Shown here in pieces: positions 1-8,734 of a stretch of 64,000 nt of DNA. The position numbers were made by a program, and so were the translations under genes. The first letter of the stretch is position 1; each line of letters starts with the position of its first letter. This stretch comes from an uncultured Prevotellaceae bacterium (lineage in GTDB: Bacteria; Bacteroidota; Bacteroidia; Bacteroidales; Bacteroidaceae): the NCBI GenBank assembly GCA_900313615.1, contig OMRP01000001.1, positions 124,001-188,000 of the forward strand, read 5' to 3'. Under the pieces are notes generated by a model that was given only the letters and a program-made list of their open reading frames with translations, ran no database searches and was not told the DNA's origin.

Positions 1-1259
1 ATGTACGTCGCGCACTTATTGATGCCGACGTCAACTATAAAGTGGCCAAGACCTTCACCGACAAGGTGAAGCAGAAAGCTTTGGGTATGAACGTGCTTAC
101 CGCCGTGAAGCCCGGACAACTGATGGTGAAACTCGTACATGATGAGTTGGCTGAACTGATGGGTGGCGAGGCCGTGGGCCTAAACCTGGAGGGCAAACCA
201 GCCATCATCCTCATGTCAGGTCTGCAAGGTTCTGGTAAGACCACCTTCAGTGGCAAACTGGCCAACATGCTCAAACGCAAGCAGCATAAGAACCCGTTGC
301 TCGTAGCCTGCGACGTCTATCGTCCCGCTGCCATCCAACAGCTTATCGTCGTCGGCGAGTCCGTCGGCGTTCCCGTCTATTCCGAGCCGGGCAACAAGGA
401 CGTGGTGGCCATCGCACAGAATGCCTTGAAAGAGGCGAAGGCGAAAGGTCACGACGTGGTCATCGTCGATACTGCTGGTCGTCTGGCCATCGACGAGGAG
501 ATGATGAACGAGATAGCGACGCTCAAAGAGGCCTTGCAGCCCGATGAGACGCTGTTCGTGGTCGACTCGATGACAGGTCAGGATGCCGTGAACACCGCCA
601 AGGAGTTCAACGACCGTTTGGACTTCGATGGTGTGGTGCTCACCAAACTCGATGGTGACACACGTGGTGGTGCGGCGCTCTCCATACGTACGGTGGTGAC
701 CAAGCCCATCAAGTTTGTGGGTACGGGCGAGAAGATGGAGGCCATCGATGCCTTCCACCCCTCGCGCATGGCAGACCGTATCTTGGGCATGGGCGACATC
801 GTCAGTCTGGTGGAGCGTGCCCAAGAGCAGTTCGATGAGCAGGAGGCCCTGCGCCTGCAGAAGAAAATCCAGAAGAACAAGTTTGACTTCAACGATTTCC
901 TCGGTCAGATACAGCAAATCAAGAAGATGGGTAACATCAAGGACCTCGCGTCGATGATTCCTGGTGTGGGCAAGGCCCTCAAGGGTATCGACATCGACGA
1001 CGATGCGTTCAAGGGTATCGAAGCCATTATCCAGAGTATGACGCCGAAAGAGCGTTCCAACCCCGAAATCTTGAACCAGAGTCGTCGTATGCGCATCGCC
1101 AAGGGTTCTGGCACTTCGGTGCAGGATGTGGGCCGACTCATCAAACAGTTCGACCAAACCCGAAAGATGATGAAGATGATGACGGGTTCGAAGGCGTCGA
1201 TGATGATGAACGCCATGCGAGGCAAGATGCCGAATTTGCCGAATATGCCGATGAAGTAA
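1..1259 (+). CDS. ffh: Signal recognition particle GTPase Ffh (SRP54), 5' end outside window
   Basis: Ffh binds SRP RNA and signal peptides of nascent membrane proteins and docks with FtsY at the inner membrane. Reading frame 3 is open from base 3 and matches the family from the end of the N domain onward ([17 protein letters not shown]), so the gene enters from the left; a GTG at 42 is not the true start. The G domain shows the P-loop [14 protein letters not shown] and TKLDGD. The C-terminal third is a methionine-rich M domain with clustered Met-Met-Lys motifs near the end, as expected for signal-peptide binding. folD follows after about 30 bases on the same strand. Identity is secure; only the N-terminal helices are missing because of the window edge. 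Confidence 0.97.
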   Translation, partial: VRRALIDADVNYKVAKTFTDKVKQKALGMNVLTAVKPGQLMVKLVHDELAELMGGEAVGLNLEGKPAIILMSGLQGSGKTTFSGKLANMLKRKQHKNPLLVACDVYRPAAIQQLIVVGESVGVPVYSEPGNKDVVAIAQNALKEAKAKGHDVVIVDTAGRLAIDEEMMNEIATLKEALQPDETLFVVDSMTGQDAVNTAKEFNDRLDFDGVVLTKLDGDTRGGAALSIRTVVTKPIKFVGTGEKMEAIDAFHPSRMADRILGMGDIVSLVERAQEQFDEQEALRLQKKIQKNKFDFNDFLGQIQQIKKMGNIKDLASMIPGVGKALKGIDIDDDAFKGIEAIIQSMTPKERSNPEILNQSRRMRIAKGSGTSVQDVGRLIKQFDQTRKMMKMMTGSKASMMMNAMRGKMPNLPNMPMK

Positions 1260-1290
1260 GGGGACATTCAAAATTCAACATTCAAATAAA

Positions 1291-2169
1291 ATGCAACTCA
1301 TAGACGGAAAAGCAACGGCGCAAGCTATCAAGCAGGAGATTGCCGAAGAGGTGACCCGCATCGTTGCCTCAGGTGGCAAACGGCCTCATCTGGCGGCCAT
1401 TCTTGTGGGACACGACGGTGGCTCGGAGACGTATGTAAAAAATAAAGTGCTCGCCTGTGAGGCCTGCGGTTTCCAGTCGTCACTCATCCGTTTCGAGAGT
1501 GACGTGACCGAGGAAGAACTCCTTGATCAGGTGCGCGCCCTCAACGACGACGATGATGTTGACGGCTTCATTGTGCAACTGCCGCTGCCCAAGCATATCG
1601 ACGAACAGAAGGTCATCATGGCCATTGACTACCGCAAGGACGTGGACGGGTTCCATCCCGTGAACGTGGGCCGCATGGCCATCGGACTGCCCTGTTTCAT
1701 CTCGGCCACGCCGCTGGGCATCCTCACCCTCTTGCAGCGTTATGGCATCACTACCCGTGGCAAGAAATGTGTCATCCTCGGCCGCAGTAACATCGTGGGC
1801 AAACCCATGGCGCAGTTGATGATGCAGAAACAGTTTGGCGACGCCACCGTCACGGTGTGCCATAGCCGCTCGGCCACGCTCAAGGAAGAGTGCCAACAGG
1901 CCGATATCCTCATTGCCGCCATCGGACAGCCGAAGTTCGTCAAGGCCGACATGGTGAAGGAAGGGGCCGTGGTCATTGATGTGGGCACCACGCGCGTACC
2001 CGATGCCACACGTAAGAGCGGCTTCCGCCTGACCGGTGATGTCGACTTTGACGAGGTGGCTCCCCGCTGTTCGTTCATCACGCCCGTACCGGGTGGAGTG
2101 GGGCCGATGACTATCTGCTCGCTCATGAAGAACACCCTGGCAGCAGGGAAGAAAGAGATTTATAAGTGA
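1291..2169 (+). CDS. folD: Bifunctional methylenetetrahydrofolate dehydrogenase/cyclohydrolase FolD
   Basis: FolD interconverts 5,10-methylene-THF, methenyl-THF and 10-formyl-THF in the cytosol and supplies one-carbon units for purines and formyl-Met. The 292-residue length is normal. Visible signatures are the substrate-side YVKNK segment (Tyr and Lys of the catalytic pair), [21 protein letters not shown], the nucleotide-binding [11 protein letters not shown] and the C-terminal [11 protein letters not shown]. It starts at ATG 1291, after a short spacer made of the repeated word attcaa, and is probably co-transcribed with ffh. Nothing about it is unusual. Confidence 0.97.
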   Translation: MQLIDGKATAQAIKQEIAEEVTRIVASGGKRPHLAAILVGHDGGSETYVKNKVLACEACGFQSSLIRFESDVTEEELLDQVRALNDDDDVDGFIVQLPLPKHIDEQKVIMAIDYRKDVDGFHPVNVGRMAIGLPCFISATPLGILTLLQRYGITTRGKKCVILGRSNIVGKPMAQLMMQKQFGDATVTVCHSRSATLKEECQQADILIAAIGQPKFVKADMVKEGAVVIDVGTTRVPDATRKSGFRLTGDVDFDEVAPRCSFITPVPGGVGPMTICSLMKNTLAAGKKEIYK

Positions 2170-2187
2170 GGAGTTAAGCCCATACCT

Positions 2188-2412
2188 ATGGAAAGGCAAC
2201 CGATAAGCAGCGCCCCTTCTTCGGAGGGGAAAGGGGAGGCTCAAGCCTATTATCTCAAGGGCAACGAATACCGTCGTCAGGGCAATTGGCAGGAGGCCAT
2301 CAACTGCTATCTCGAGGCCATAGCGCTCGACCCGGAGAGTCCGGCGGTGCATGCCAAGGAGATGCTCGACGACATATTGAATTTCTACAACAAAGATATG
2401 TATAATCCTTAG
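2188..2412 (+). CDS. Small tetratricopeptide-repeat protein
   Basis: A 74-residue protein with one clear TPR: AYYLKGNEYRRQGNWQEAIN followed by a second helix ending in ALDPESP, then a helical tail ending in YNKDMYNP. No signal peptide is present, so it is presumably cytosolic. It lies directly upstream of the 2-oxoacid:ferredoxin oxidoreductase genes and may assist that complex; this is inferred from position only. The first 17 residues are odd: bases 2210-2240 are a C-run/G-run palindromic sequence (ccccttcttcggagggg) resembling spacer repeats, and encode a low-complexity SSAPSSEGKGE stretch. The ancestral start was probably closer to the TPR. Confidence 0.75.
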   Translation: MERQPISSAPSSEGKGEAQAYYLKGNEYRRQGNWQEAINCYLEAIALDPESPAVHAKEMLDDILNFYNKDMYNP

Positions 2413-2453
2413 GACGTGGCATATTGCCCGACCGTTAACAAAATTCTAATATT

Positions 2454-2687
2454 ATGGCAAAAATCAAGGGTGCTATCGTGGTTAACACCGACAGGTGTAA
2501 GGGATGCCAATTGTGCATCTATGCCTGTGCGAAGGACGTCATCGCCTTGGCGTCCAAAAAGGTGAACATCTCGGGTTATCCGTATGTGGAAGCCGTGCGT
2601 CCCGACGACTGTGTGGGATGCGCGTCATGTGCTATCGTATGCCCCGACGGGTGTATCACTGTGTACCGTAAAAAAGTGGAGGAGTAA
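2454..2687 (+). CDS. 2-oxoacid:ferredoxin oxidoreductase, 4Fe-4S (delta-type) subunit
   Basis: A 77-residue dicluster ferredoxin-like subunit. It has two CxxCxxC motifs, CKGCQLCIYAC near residue 16 and CVGCASCAIVC near residue 54, each followed by a distal cysteine, so it can hold two [4Fe-4S] clusters. It carries electrons from the thiamine-diphosphate site of the oxidoreductase to ferredoxin. It is followed after 4 bases by the alpha subunit, in the order delta-alpha-beta-gamma typical of Kor/Vor complexes in Bacteroidales. Confidence 0.9.
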   Translation: MAKIKGAIVVNTDRCKGCQLCIYACAKDVIALASKKVNISGYPYVEAVRPDDCVGCASCAIVCPDGCITVYRKKVEE

Positions 2688-2691
2688 AGTT

Positions 2692-3777
2692 ATGGCTGAA
2701 CAAGAAGTGAAACTGATGAAAGGCAACGAGGCGATAGCCCACGCTGCCATCCGCTGTGGCTGTGACGGTTACTTTGGTTATCCGATTACTCCGCAGAGTG
2801 AGGTGATTGAGACGCTGGCCGAACTGAAGCCTTGGGAGACCACTGGCATGGTGGTTGTACAGGCGGAGAGTGAGGTGGCGGCCATCAACATGGTTTATGG
2901 TGCCGCTGGTGCCGGCAAGAGGGCGATGACATCTTCATCGAGCCCGGGTATCGCGCTCAAGCAGGAGGGTATCGCCTATATGGCGGGTGCCGAACTGCCG
3001 GGACTCATTGTCAACGTGCAGCGTGGCGGTCCTGGTCTGGGTACTATTCAGCCGTCGCAGAGCGACTATTTCCAGGCCACCCGTGGCGGTGGCAACGGCG
3101 ACTACTACGTGCTAGTGCTCGCTCCGTCGTCGGTGCAGGAAATGGTCGATTTCGTCGACCTCTCCTTCGAACTTTCGTTCAAATACCGCATCCCTGCGAT
3201 GATTCTCAGCGATGGTGTCATCGGACAGATGATGGAAAAGGTGGTGTTGCCGCCGTATAAGCCTCGCCGCACCGACGAGGAGGTGATAGCGCAGTGCCCG
3301 TGGGCCTCAAACGGTAAACCGAAGAGCCGTCAGCGCAACGTCATCACGTCGCTCGAACTGAAACCTGAAATCATGGAGCAGCGCAACATCCACCTGCAGG
3401 AGAAATACCAGACCATCCGTGAGAACGAGGTGCGTTATGAGACCATGCAGATGGACGACGCCGAATATATGATTGTATCCTTCGGTAGTGCCGCGCGCAT
3501 CTCCGAGAAATCCATCGAGTTGGCTCGTGAACAGGGCATCAAGGTGGGTCTGTTCCGTCCCATCACACTGTGGCCGTTCCCCACGAAGGAGATAGCCGCC
3601 ATGGCCAAGGGCAAGAAAGGTGTGCTTGTGGCCGAGATCAACGCCGGACAGATGGTCGAGGACGTTCGTCTGTCTATCAATGGCGCTGTTCCCGTGGAAT
3701 ATTTCGGCCGTCTGGGCGGTATCGTTCCCGACCCCGAAGAGATAGTAGAGGCATTGAAAACTAAATTGATGAAATGA
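2692..3777 (+). CDS. vorB: 2-oxoacid:ferredoxin oxidoreductase alpha subunit (VorB/KorA family)
   Basis: Pyrimidine-binding subunit of a thiamine-diphosphate enzyme that oxidatively decarboxylates a 2-oxoacid to an acyl-CoA with ferredoxin as acceptor. I take ATG 2692, just after the delta gene, rather than the longer frame opening at 2584 inside that gene; this gives 361 residues, the usual size. Motifs include GYPITPQSE near the N-terminus, a central AGAGKRAMTSSSSPG and the RGGPGLGT loop. The stop overlaps the beta-subunit start (ATGA), implying translational coupling. The substrate (branched-chain 2-oxoacids or 2-oxoglutarate) cannot be decided by eye; the symbol follows the usual Bacteroidales annotation. 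Confidence 0.88.
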   Translation: MAEQEVKLMKGNEAIAHAAIRCGCDGYFGYPITPQSEVIETLAELKPWETTGMVVVQAESEVAAINMVYGAAGAGKRAMTSSSSPGIALKQEGIAYMAGAELPGLIVNVQRGGPGLGTIQPSQSDYFQATRGGGNGDYYVLVLAPSSVQEMVDFVDLSFELSFKYRIPAMILSDGVIGQMMEKVVLPPYKPRRTDEEVIAQCPWASNGKPKSRQRNVITSLELKPEIMEQRNIHLQEKYQTIRENEVRYETMQMDDAEYMIVSFGSAARISEKSIELAREQGIKVGLFRPITLWPFPTKEIAAMAKGKKGVLVAEINAGQMVEDVRLSINGAVPVEYFGRLGGIVPDPEEIVEALKTKLMK

Positions 3778-4547
3778 TGGAAACAAACAATATCATCAGT
3801 CCGGAGAACCTGGTTTACAAGAAACCGACTCTGTTGAATGACAACCCCATGCACTACTGTCCGGGATGTTCCCATGGTGTGGTGCACAAACTCATCGCCG
3901 AGGTCATTGAGGAGATGGGCATGGAAGAGAAGAGCGTCGGCGTGTCGCCCGTGGGCTGCGCCGTGTTCGCCTATAATTATATCGACATTGACTGGCATGA
4001 GGCCGCTCACGGACGTGCTCCTGCCGTGGCTACGGGCATCAAACGTATGTGGCCCGATCGCCTGGTGTTCACCTATCAGGGTGACGGCGACCTGGCATGT
4101 ATCGGTACCTGTGAGACCATCCATGCGCTGAACCGTGGCGAGAACATCGTCATCATCTTCATCAACAATGCCATCTATGGCATGACGGGTGGACAGATGG
4201 CACCGACCACATTGCTCGGTCAGAAGACGGCCACCTGTCCTTACGGTCGTCAGGCCGACCTGCACGGATATCCCCTGAAAATGGCTGATATCGCCGCCCA
4301 ACTTGAGGGTACCTGCTATGTCACCCGCCAGAGCGTGGAGACCGTGGGCGCCATCCGCAAGGCGAAGAAGGCGTTGCGCAAAGCTTTCGAGGCTTCCATG
4401 GCCAAGAAAGGCTCATCCCTCGTCGAGTTCGTCAGCACCTGCAATAGCGGTTGGAAACTCACCCCGCGTCAGGCCAACGAATGGATGACCGAGAACATGT
4501 TCCCCTTCTATCCCAAAGGTGACCTCAAAGATACAACAGGAATGTAG
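3774..4547 (+). CDS. 2-oxoacid:ferredoxin oxidoreductase beta subunit (thiamine diphosphate-binding)
   Basis: The 257-residue TPP-binding subunit. It shows the characteristic CPGCSHG motif near residue 28, a second Cys-containing segment SPVGCAVF, and the TPP/Mg signature GDGDLACIGTCE followed by the NNAIYGMTGGQ loop. It works with the alpha subunit at the active site in the cytosol. The start overlaps the alpha stop by four bases. About 100 bases of low-complexity spacer separate it from the gamma subunit. Confidence 0.92.
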   Translation: MMETNNIISPENLVYKKPTLLNDNPMHYCPGCSHGVVHKLIAEVIEEMGMEEKSVGVSPVGCAVFAYNYIDIDWHEAAHGRAPAVATGIKRMWPDRLVFTYQGDGDLACIGTCETIHALNRGENIVIIFINNAIYGMTGGQMAPTTLLGQKTATCPYGRQADLHGYPLKMADIAAQLEGTCYVTRQSVETVGAIRKAKKALRKAFEASMAKKGSSLVEFVSTCNSGWKLTPRQANEWMTENMFPFYPKGDLKDTTGM

Positions 4548-4550
4548 AAT

Positions 4551-4645
4551 TTAGGAGTGAAGGAGTTAAAGGAGTTGAAGGTGTGAAGACCTTACCTTGC
4601 AGGCATATCTCTCACCTCTCACCCCTCACCTCTCACCCCAAAAAA
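4551..4645. repeat. Low-complexity intergenic repeat (ggagttaaa / ctctcacccctcac type)
   Basis: The gap between the beta and gamma subunit genes is built from degenerate short words: gagtgaaggagttaaaggag on the left, and tandem ctcacctctcaccc on the right. The same kind of sequence recurs in other short gaps of this window (near 1264, 29300, 34760, 35750, 37180, 45840 and 48310). It is not coding, although it leaves the gamma frame open to an upstream ATG at 4583. Confidence 0.6.
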
Positions 4646-4654
4646 CTAAATGAC

Positions 4655-5200
4655 ATGAAAGCAGAAATAATCATATCCGGATTCGGTGGCCAGGGCGTGC
4701 TCTCCATGGGCAAGATTTTGGCCTATTCCGCACTGATGGAAGACAAGGAGGTGACATGGATGCCCGCCTACGGTCCTGAGCAGCGCGGTGGCACCGCCAA
4801 TGTGACGGTCATCATCAGCGACGACCGCATCTCCTCGCCTGTGCTTAGCAAGTACGACATCGCCATTGTGCTCAACCAACCGTCGCTCGACAAGTTCGAG
4901 CCGCGTGTGAAGCCCGGTGGCATACTCATCTACGACAACTACGGCATCATCAACCCGCCCACTCGCACCGACATCAATGTGTATACCATCGATGCCATGG
5001 ACAAGGCGGCTGAGATGAAGAACTCAAAAATATTTAACATGATTGTGCTCGGCGGACTCCTCAAGGTTTGTCCCGTTGTCACCACCAATGGCTTGGAGAA
5101 GGCCCTCTACAAGACCCTTCCCGAGCGTCACCATGGCCTTATCCCCCTCAACATGGAGGCCGTGGCCGCCGGTGGCGACATCATCATGAAGAAACAGTAA
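4655..5200 (+). CDS. 2-oxoacid:ferredoxin oxidoreductase gamma subunit
   Basis: A 181-residue gamma-type subunit, the last gene of the oxidoreductase operon. The start is ATG 4655 (MKAEIIISGFGGQGVLSMGK), which places the family motif GFGGQGV at residue 9; the frame is open from 4583, but those codons are the spacer repeat. The motif PAYGPEQRGGTANV is also typical. It completes the four-subunit cytosolic enzyme. A strong hairpin terminator follows. Confidence 0.92.
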   Translation: MKAEIIISGFGGQGVLSMGKILAYSALMEDKEVTWMPAYGPEQRGGTANVTVIISDDRISSPVLSKYDIAIVLNQPSLDKFEPRVKPGGILIYDNYGIINPPTRTDINVYTIDAMDKAAEMKNSKIFNMIVLGGLLKVCPVVTTNGLEKALYKTLPERHHGLIPLNMEAVAAGGDIIMKKQ

Positions 5201-5221
5201 TATTTCGTCGTATCAACATCT

Positions 5222-5249
5222 TTCGGGCGGGCCAATCGGTCCGCCCGAA
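5222..5249 (+). terminator. Rho-independent terminator of the oxidoreductase operon
   Basis: A perfect 9-bp stem, ttcgggcgg (5222-5230) with ccgcccgaa (5241-5249), with a 10-base loop, 22 bases after the gamma-subunit stop. A run of eight T follows about 20 bases later, just before the next promoter. Confidence 0.75.
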
Positions 5250-5273
5250 GTTGTTGAAATAGACTGGCTTTTT

Positions 5274-5305
5274 TTTGCATCTTTGTTGGCTTTTTTGTAT
5301 TTTTG
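5274..5305 (+). promoter_or_regulatory. Bacteroidota-type promoter of the type IIG RM gene
   Basis: TTTG at 5274-5277, a 20-base spacer, then TATTTTTG at 5298-5305. This matches the Bacteroidota sigma-ABfr consensus (TTTG / TAnnTTTG). The predicted transcript starts about 100 bases before ATG 5414. Confidence 0.7.
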
Positions 5306-5413
5306 CACAATATCAATAATCTATGGATGAAATGCTCTCACCAAGGTGAGAAAAATAAGCCGGTGAATATTCTTATAATTATGAACCGTTTTTAATTTGA
5401 ACAATCACCAACC

Positions 5414-8400
5414 ATGCTGTTTCAGAGGAATATCGTTAAGAAGTATTTGGCCGCCCTGCCGAAAGAGGAGACAGACGGGGCATGGGCCACATATCGGCAG
5501 TACTTTTTGGATGCCGAAATACAATCCAATATTCGGCAGTCGAAGGAGGAACAGTTTCAGGAGGGTTTCCTGCGAGAACTGTTCGTCAAGGTGCTCGGCT
5601 ATAAGCTGAACCCCTCGCCCGATTACAACCTCATCACAGAGAAGAAGAACGAGACGAACGCAAAGAAAGCCGACGGAGCCATCATCATCGACGGTAAGGT
5701 GATAGGAGTGATAGAACTGAAAGACCACAAAACCACTGACCTCTCTAAGGTGGAGGCCCAGGCCTTCGGCTACAAGAGCCAGCACCGCGACACCCGTTAT
5801 GTCATTATATCCAATTTTGAGAAATTGCGTCTATACATCGACAATGCTGTGGATTACCGAGAGTGGAACCTCTTTCAGATGACGGAAGATGATTTCCACG
5901 AATTGTACCTCTGTCTATCATGGCCGCAGGTGAACAAAGGTACAGCCCTTAAAGTGAAAGGTGAGTCCGTTTCCTCCGAGGACCAGATTACCAATACGCT
6001 CTACAAAGACTATTCACAGTTCAAGCGGTTGCTCTTTGCCGACATTTTGACTCATAACCCATTCACTGACGGAAATGGATGGGTTGCCGACGAAAAGGAG
6101 TGGCAGTTGCTACTTTTTAAGAAGACACAGAAACTGCTTGACCGTCTATTGTTCATCTTCTTTGCGGAGGACTGTGGCTTGTTGCCGCCCAACTCTATAG
6201 TACAGATAATTGACCAATGGAAACAGTTGTTGGATATGGACGAATACCGGCCGTTTTATTCGCGGCTGAAAAAGTATTTTGGCTATCTTGACACTGGTTA
6301 CCAAGGTAGGAAATATGAGATTTTCGCCTACAATGGTGGGTTGTTTAAGCCAGACGATGTGCTGGATTCGCTGACTATCAGTGACGATTTGTTGGTAGAA
6401 CACACAGCGCGGCTTTCGGCTTACGATTTTGAGAGTGATGTTGACGTGAATATCCTCGGACATATTTTCGAGAACTCCCTGTCGGAGATTGAGGAGGTGA
6501 CGCAACAGATTACCCAAGGGCAGATTTCCACCACTTCGAAGCGGAAGCAGGACGGAGTGTTCTACACACCCCAGTACATCACTAAATACATTGTTGAGAA
6601 CACCGTGGGACGTTTATGCAGTGAGAAGAAACGGGAACTGCATATCGATGAGGCGGAATATTTCAGTGATCACCGCCGACAGCAGTCCACGAAGAAACGT
6701 CTGCTCGACCAGTTGCGTCAATATCGTGAATGGCTACTGCAAATAACCATCCTCGACCCTGCTTGTGGTAGTGGTGCATTCCTCAATGCAGCCCTGTTGT
6801 TCCTCATGGCCGAACACCGTCTTATCGATGAGATGGAGGCGAAAGTGTTAGGCTCGACACTCGTATTTCAGGATGTGGAAAACAGCATTCTTGAACATAA
6901 TCTCTACGGTGTGGATATCAATGAGGAGAGTGTGGAGATAGCCCGCCTTGCCCTATGGCTGCGAACCGCCAAGCCTCACCGCAAACTTAATTCTCTCAAT
7001 GAAAACATCAAATGCGGCAATTCGCTCATCAGCGACCCAGCCATAGCCGGTGACAAGGCTTTCGACTGGCAGAAGGAATTTCCACAAGTATTTGAAAAGG
7101 GAGGTTTCGACGTGGTGATAGGCAATCCTCCGTATGTGCAACTGCAGAGTCTTGGCGCAATGAGTGATGCATACGCTAAAAGTGGTTTTGAAACTTACAA
7201 CCGGAGCGCAGACCTCTATTGCCTGTTTACTGAGCGAGGTTTCAACCTGCTCAAACCTGGCGGCCTCCAGTCGTTCATCATGCCTAACAAATGGATGCTT
7301 GTTTCTTACGGCAAGGAATTACGTTCGTTCTTGGCAAAGACTGACATGCAGCAGATAGTCAACTTCGGTGATGTTCAGTTCTTTAAAGAGGCAACTATCT
7401 ATGTTTGCATTTTTGTGACCCGAAAAAGCAATGAACGGCAGGGCTGTGTGCAGGCTTTGTCACTGAATCAGAAGACCTATCATGGCGATTTCCTCAACGA
7501 AGTGTCAGGCCAATTGGCGGACTATCCCTCCGATACCTTTGGTGAGGATGAATGGATTATTCAGCCGAAAGCGCATTTTGACATCTTGAAGAAAATGCAG
7601 CGGGGCATTGCCTTGAAGGACATGCCAGTCTCCATTTATAGAGGTATTTTGACTGGTTACAACGATGCTTTCTTCATCGACGAAACGACTAAGCAACGTC
7701 TTATCGATGAAGATCCGAAAAGCGCAGAACTCATAAAACCTCTACTCCGAGGTAGAGATATTCAGGCATGGGTGCCCGAGTGGGAGAATTTGTATCTTAT
7801 TTGTACTTTCCCCGCCTTACAATTAGACATAGAACGTTTTGTCGCAATAAAGAACCATTTATTCTCGTTTGGAAAAGAAAGGTTGGAACAGAATGGAGTT
7901 AAAGGGTCTCGCAAAAAGACATCTAACAAATGGTTTGAAACGCAGGATACCATTAGTTATTACAAGGAATTTTCCAAGCCCAAAATCATGTACCCCAACA
8001 TGACCTCGCTGTTCCCGTTCATATATGACGAAAAGGGATTTTATGGCAATGACAAGACTTTTATGATTACAGCCAATGACGATACGGTCAATTTGAAATA
8101 TATCACGGCTATTCTCAATTCAAAATTGTGCAAACTGTGGATATGGTATAACTGTCCTGAACTCCAAGGCGGAACCCGTGAAATTAGAAAGGTTTATTTT
8201 GAAAAGTTCTGCATCCCCCAAGTTGAAAACCCACAATATTTGGCTGAGAAAACCGACCTTCAGATACAGTTGACGGCTCAGTTGCAAGAGAAGCGTAGCC
8301 GTTTCCTCCGTCGTCTTTCCGAGAACCTCCAAGGAGTGAAAACCAGCGCCACCTTACGGATGTTCGACAGCCTCGACTTTGCCGCTTTCGTCGCCGAACT

Positions 8401-8620
8401 AAAAAAGCAAAAGATAAAACTCTCGTTGGTGCAGCAGGATGAATGGGAAGACTACTTCAACCAATACGCCAAGGCGTGTCGGGATATTTCTCATCAAATA
8501 GTGAAGGCAGACCAGGAAATCAACATCTTGGTATATCAACTCTATGGCCTCACCTACGATGAAATCCTCGTCGTAGATCCCGATACCACATTCACCAGAG
8601 AGGAATACGAACAAGGTTGA
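5414..8620 (+). CDS. Type IIG restriction-modification enzyme (Eco57I/TaqI-type N6-adenine methyltransferase fused to nuclease)
   Basis: A 1068-residue single-chain enzyme that should both cleave and methylate DNA. N-terminal nuclease: around residues 85-105, DGAIII then GVIELKDHK gives D87 and E101-x-K103, a PD-(D/E)xK active site. Helical linker, then an N6-adenine methyltransferase: motif I LDPACGSGAFLN near residue 447 and the catalytic NPPY (GNPPYVQL) near residue 570. The C-terminal 400 residues are a TaqI-like target-recognition region, including a conserved ILNSKL segment. No separate specificity, methylase or restriction gene is adjacent, so it appears self-contained. Base composition is lower in GC than the oxidoreductase operon, consistent with acquisition. 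It has its own promoter and a preceding terminator, so it is an independent insertion between core genes. Recognition sequence cannot be read from sequence. Confidence 0.92.
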   Translation: MLFQRNIVKKYLAALPKEETDGAWATYRQYFLDAEIQSNIRQSKEEQFQEGFLRELFVKVLGYKLNPSPDYNLITEKKNETNAKKADGAIIIDGKVIGVIELKDHKTTDLSKVEAQAFGYKSQHRDTRYVIISNFEKLRLYIDNAVDYREWNLFQMTEDDFHELYLCLSWPQVNKGTALKVKGESVSSEDQITNTLYKDYSQFKRLLFADILTHNPFTDGNGWVADEKEWQLLLFKKTQKLLDRLLFIFFAEDCGLLPPNSIVQIIDQWKQLLDMDEYRPFYSRLKKYFGYLDTGYQGRKYEIFAYNGGLFKPDDVLDSLTISDDLLVEHTARLSAYDFESDVDVNILGHIFENSLSEIEEVTQQITQGQISTTSKRKQDGVFYTPQYITKYIVENTVGRLCSEKKRELHIDEAEYFSDHRRQQSTKKRLLDQLRQYREWLLQITILDPACGSGAFLNAALLFLMAEHRLIDEMEAKVLGSTLVFQDVENSILEHNLYGVDINEESVEIARLALWLRTAKPHRKLNSLNENIKCGNSLISDPAIAGDKAFDWQKEFPQVFEKGGFDVVIGNPPYVQLQSLGAMSDAYAKSGFETYNRSADLYCLFTERGFNLLKPGGLQSFIMPNKWMLVSYGKELRSFLAKTDMQQIVNFGDVQFFKEATIYVCIFVTRKSNERQGCVQALSLNQKTYHGDFLNEVSGQLADYPSDTFGEDEWIIQPKAHFDILKKMQRGIALKDMPVSIYRGILTGYNDAFFIDETTKQRLIDEDPKSAELIKPLLRGRDIQAWVPEWENLYLICTFPALQLDIERFVAIKNHLFSFGKERLEQNGVKGSRKKTSNKWFETQDTISYYKEFSKPKIMYPNMTSLFPFIYDEKGFYGNDKTFMITANDDTVNLKYITAILNSKLCKLWIWYNCPELQGGTREIRKVYFEKFCIPQVENPQYLAEKTDLQIQLTAQLQEKRSRFLRRLSENLQGVKTSATLRMFDSLDFAAFVAELKKQKIKLSLVQQDEWEDYFNQYAKACRDISHQIVKADQEINILVYQLYGLTYDEILVVDPDTTFTREEYEQG

Positions 8621-8734
8621 ATACAATAGTCCTATTTTACATTTATGATTAAACAAAGAGAAATAAGAAACTTTTTATCATCTACAATAATGACTGCGGA
8701 TATGAAAACCTCTGCCATGTAGAGAACGGTGAGA

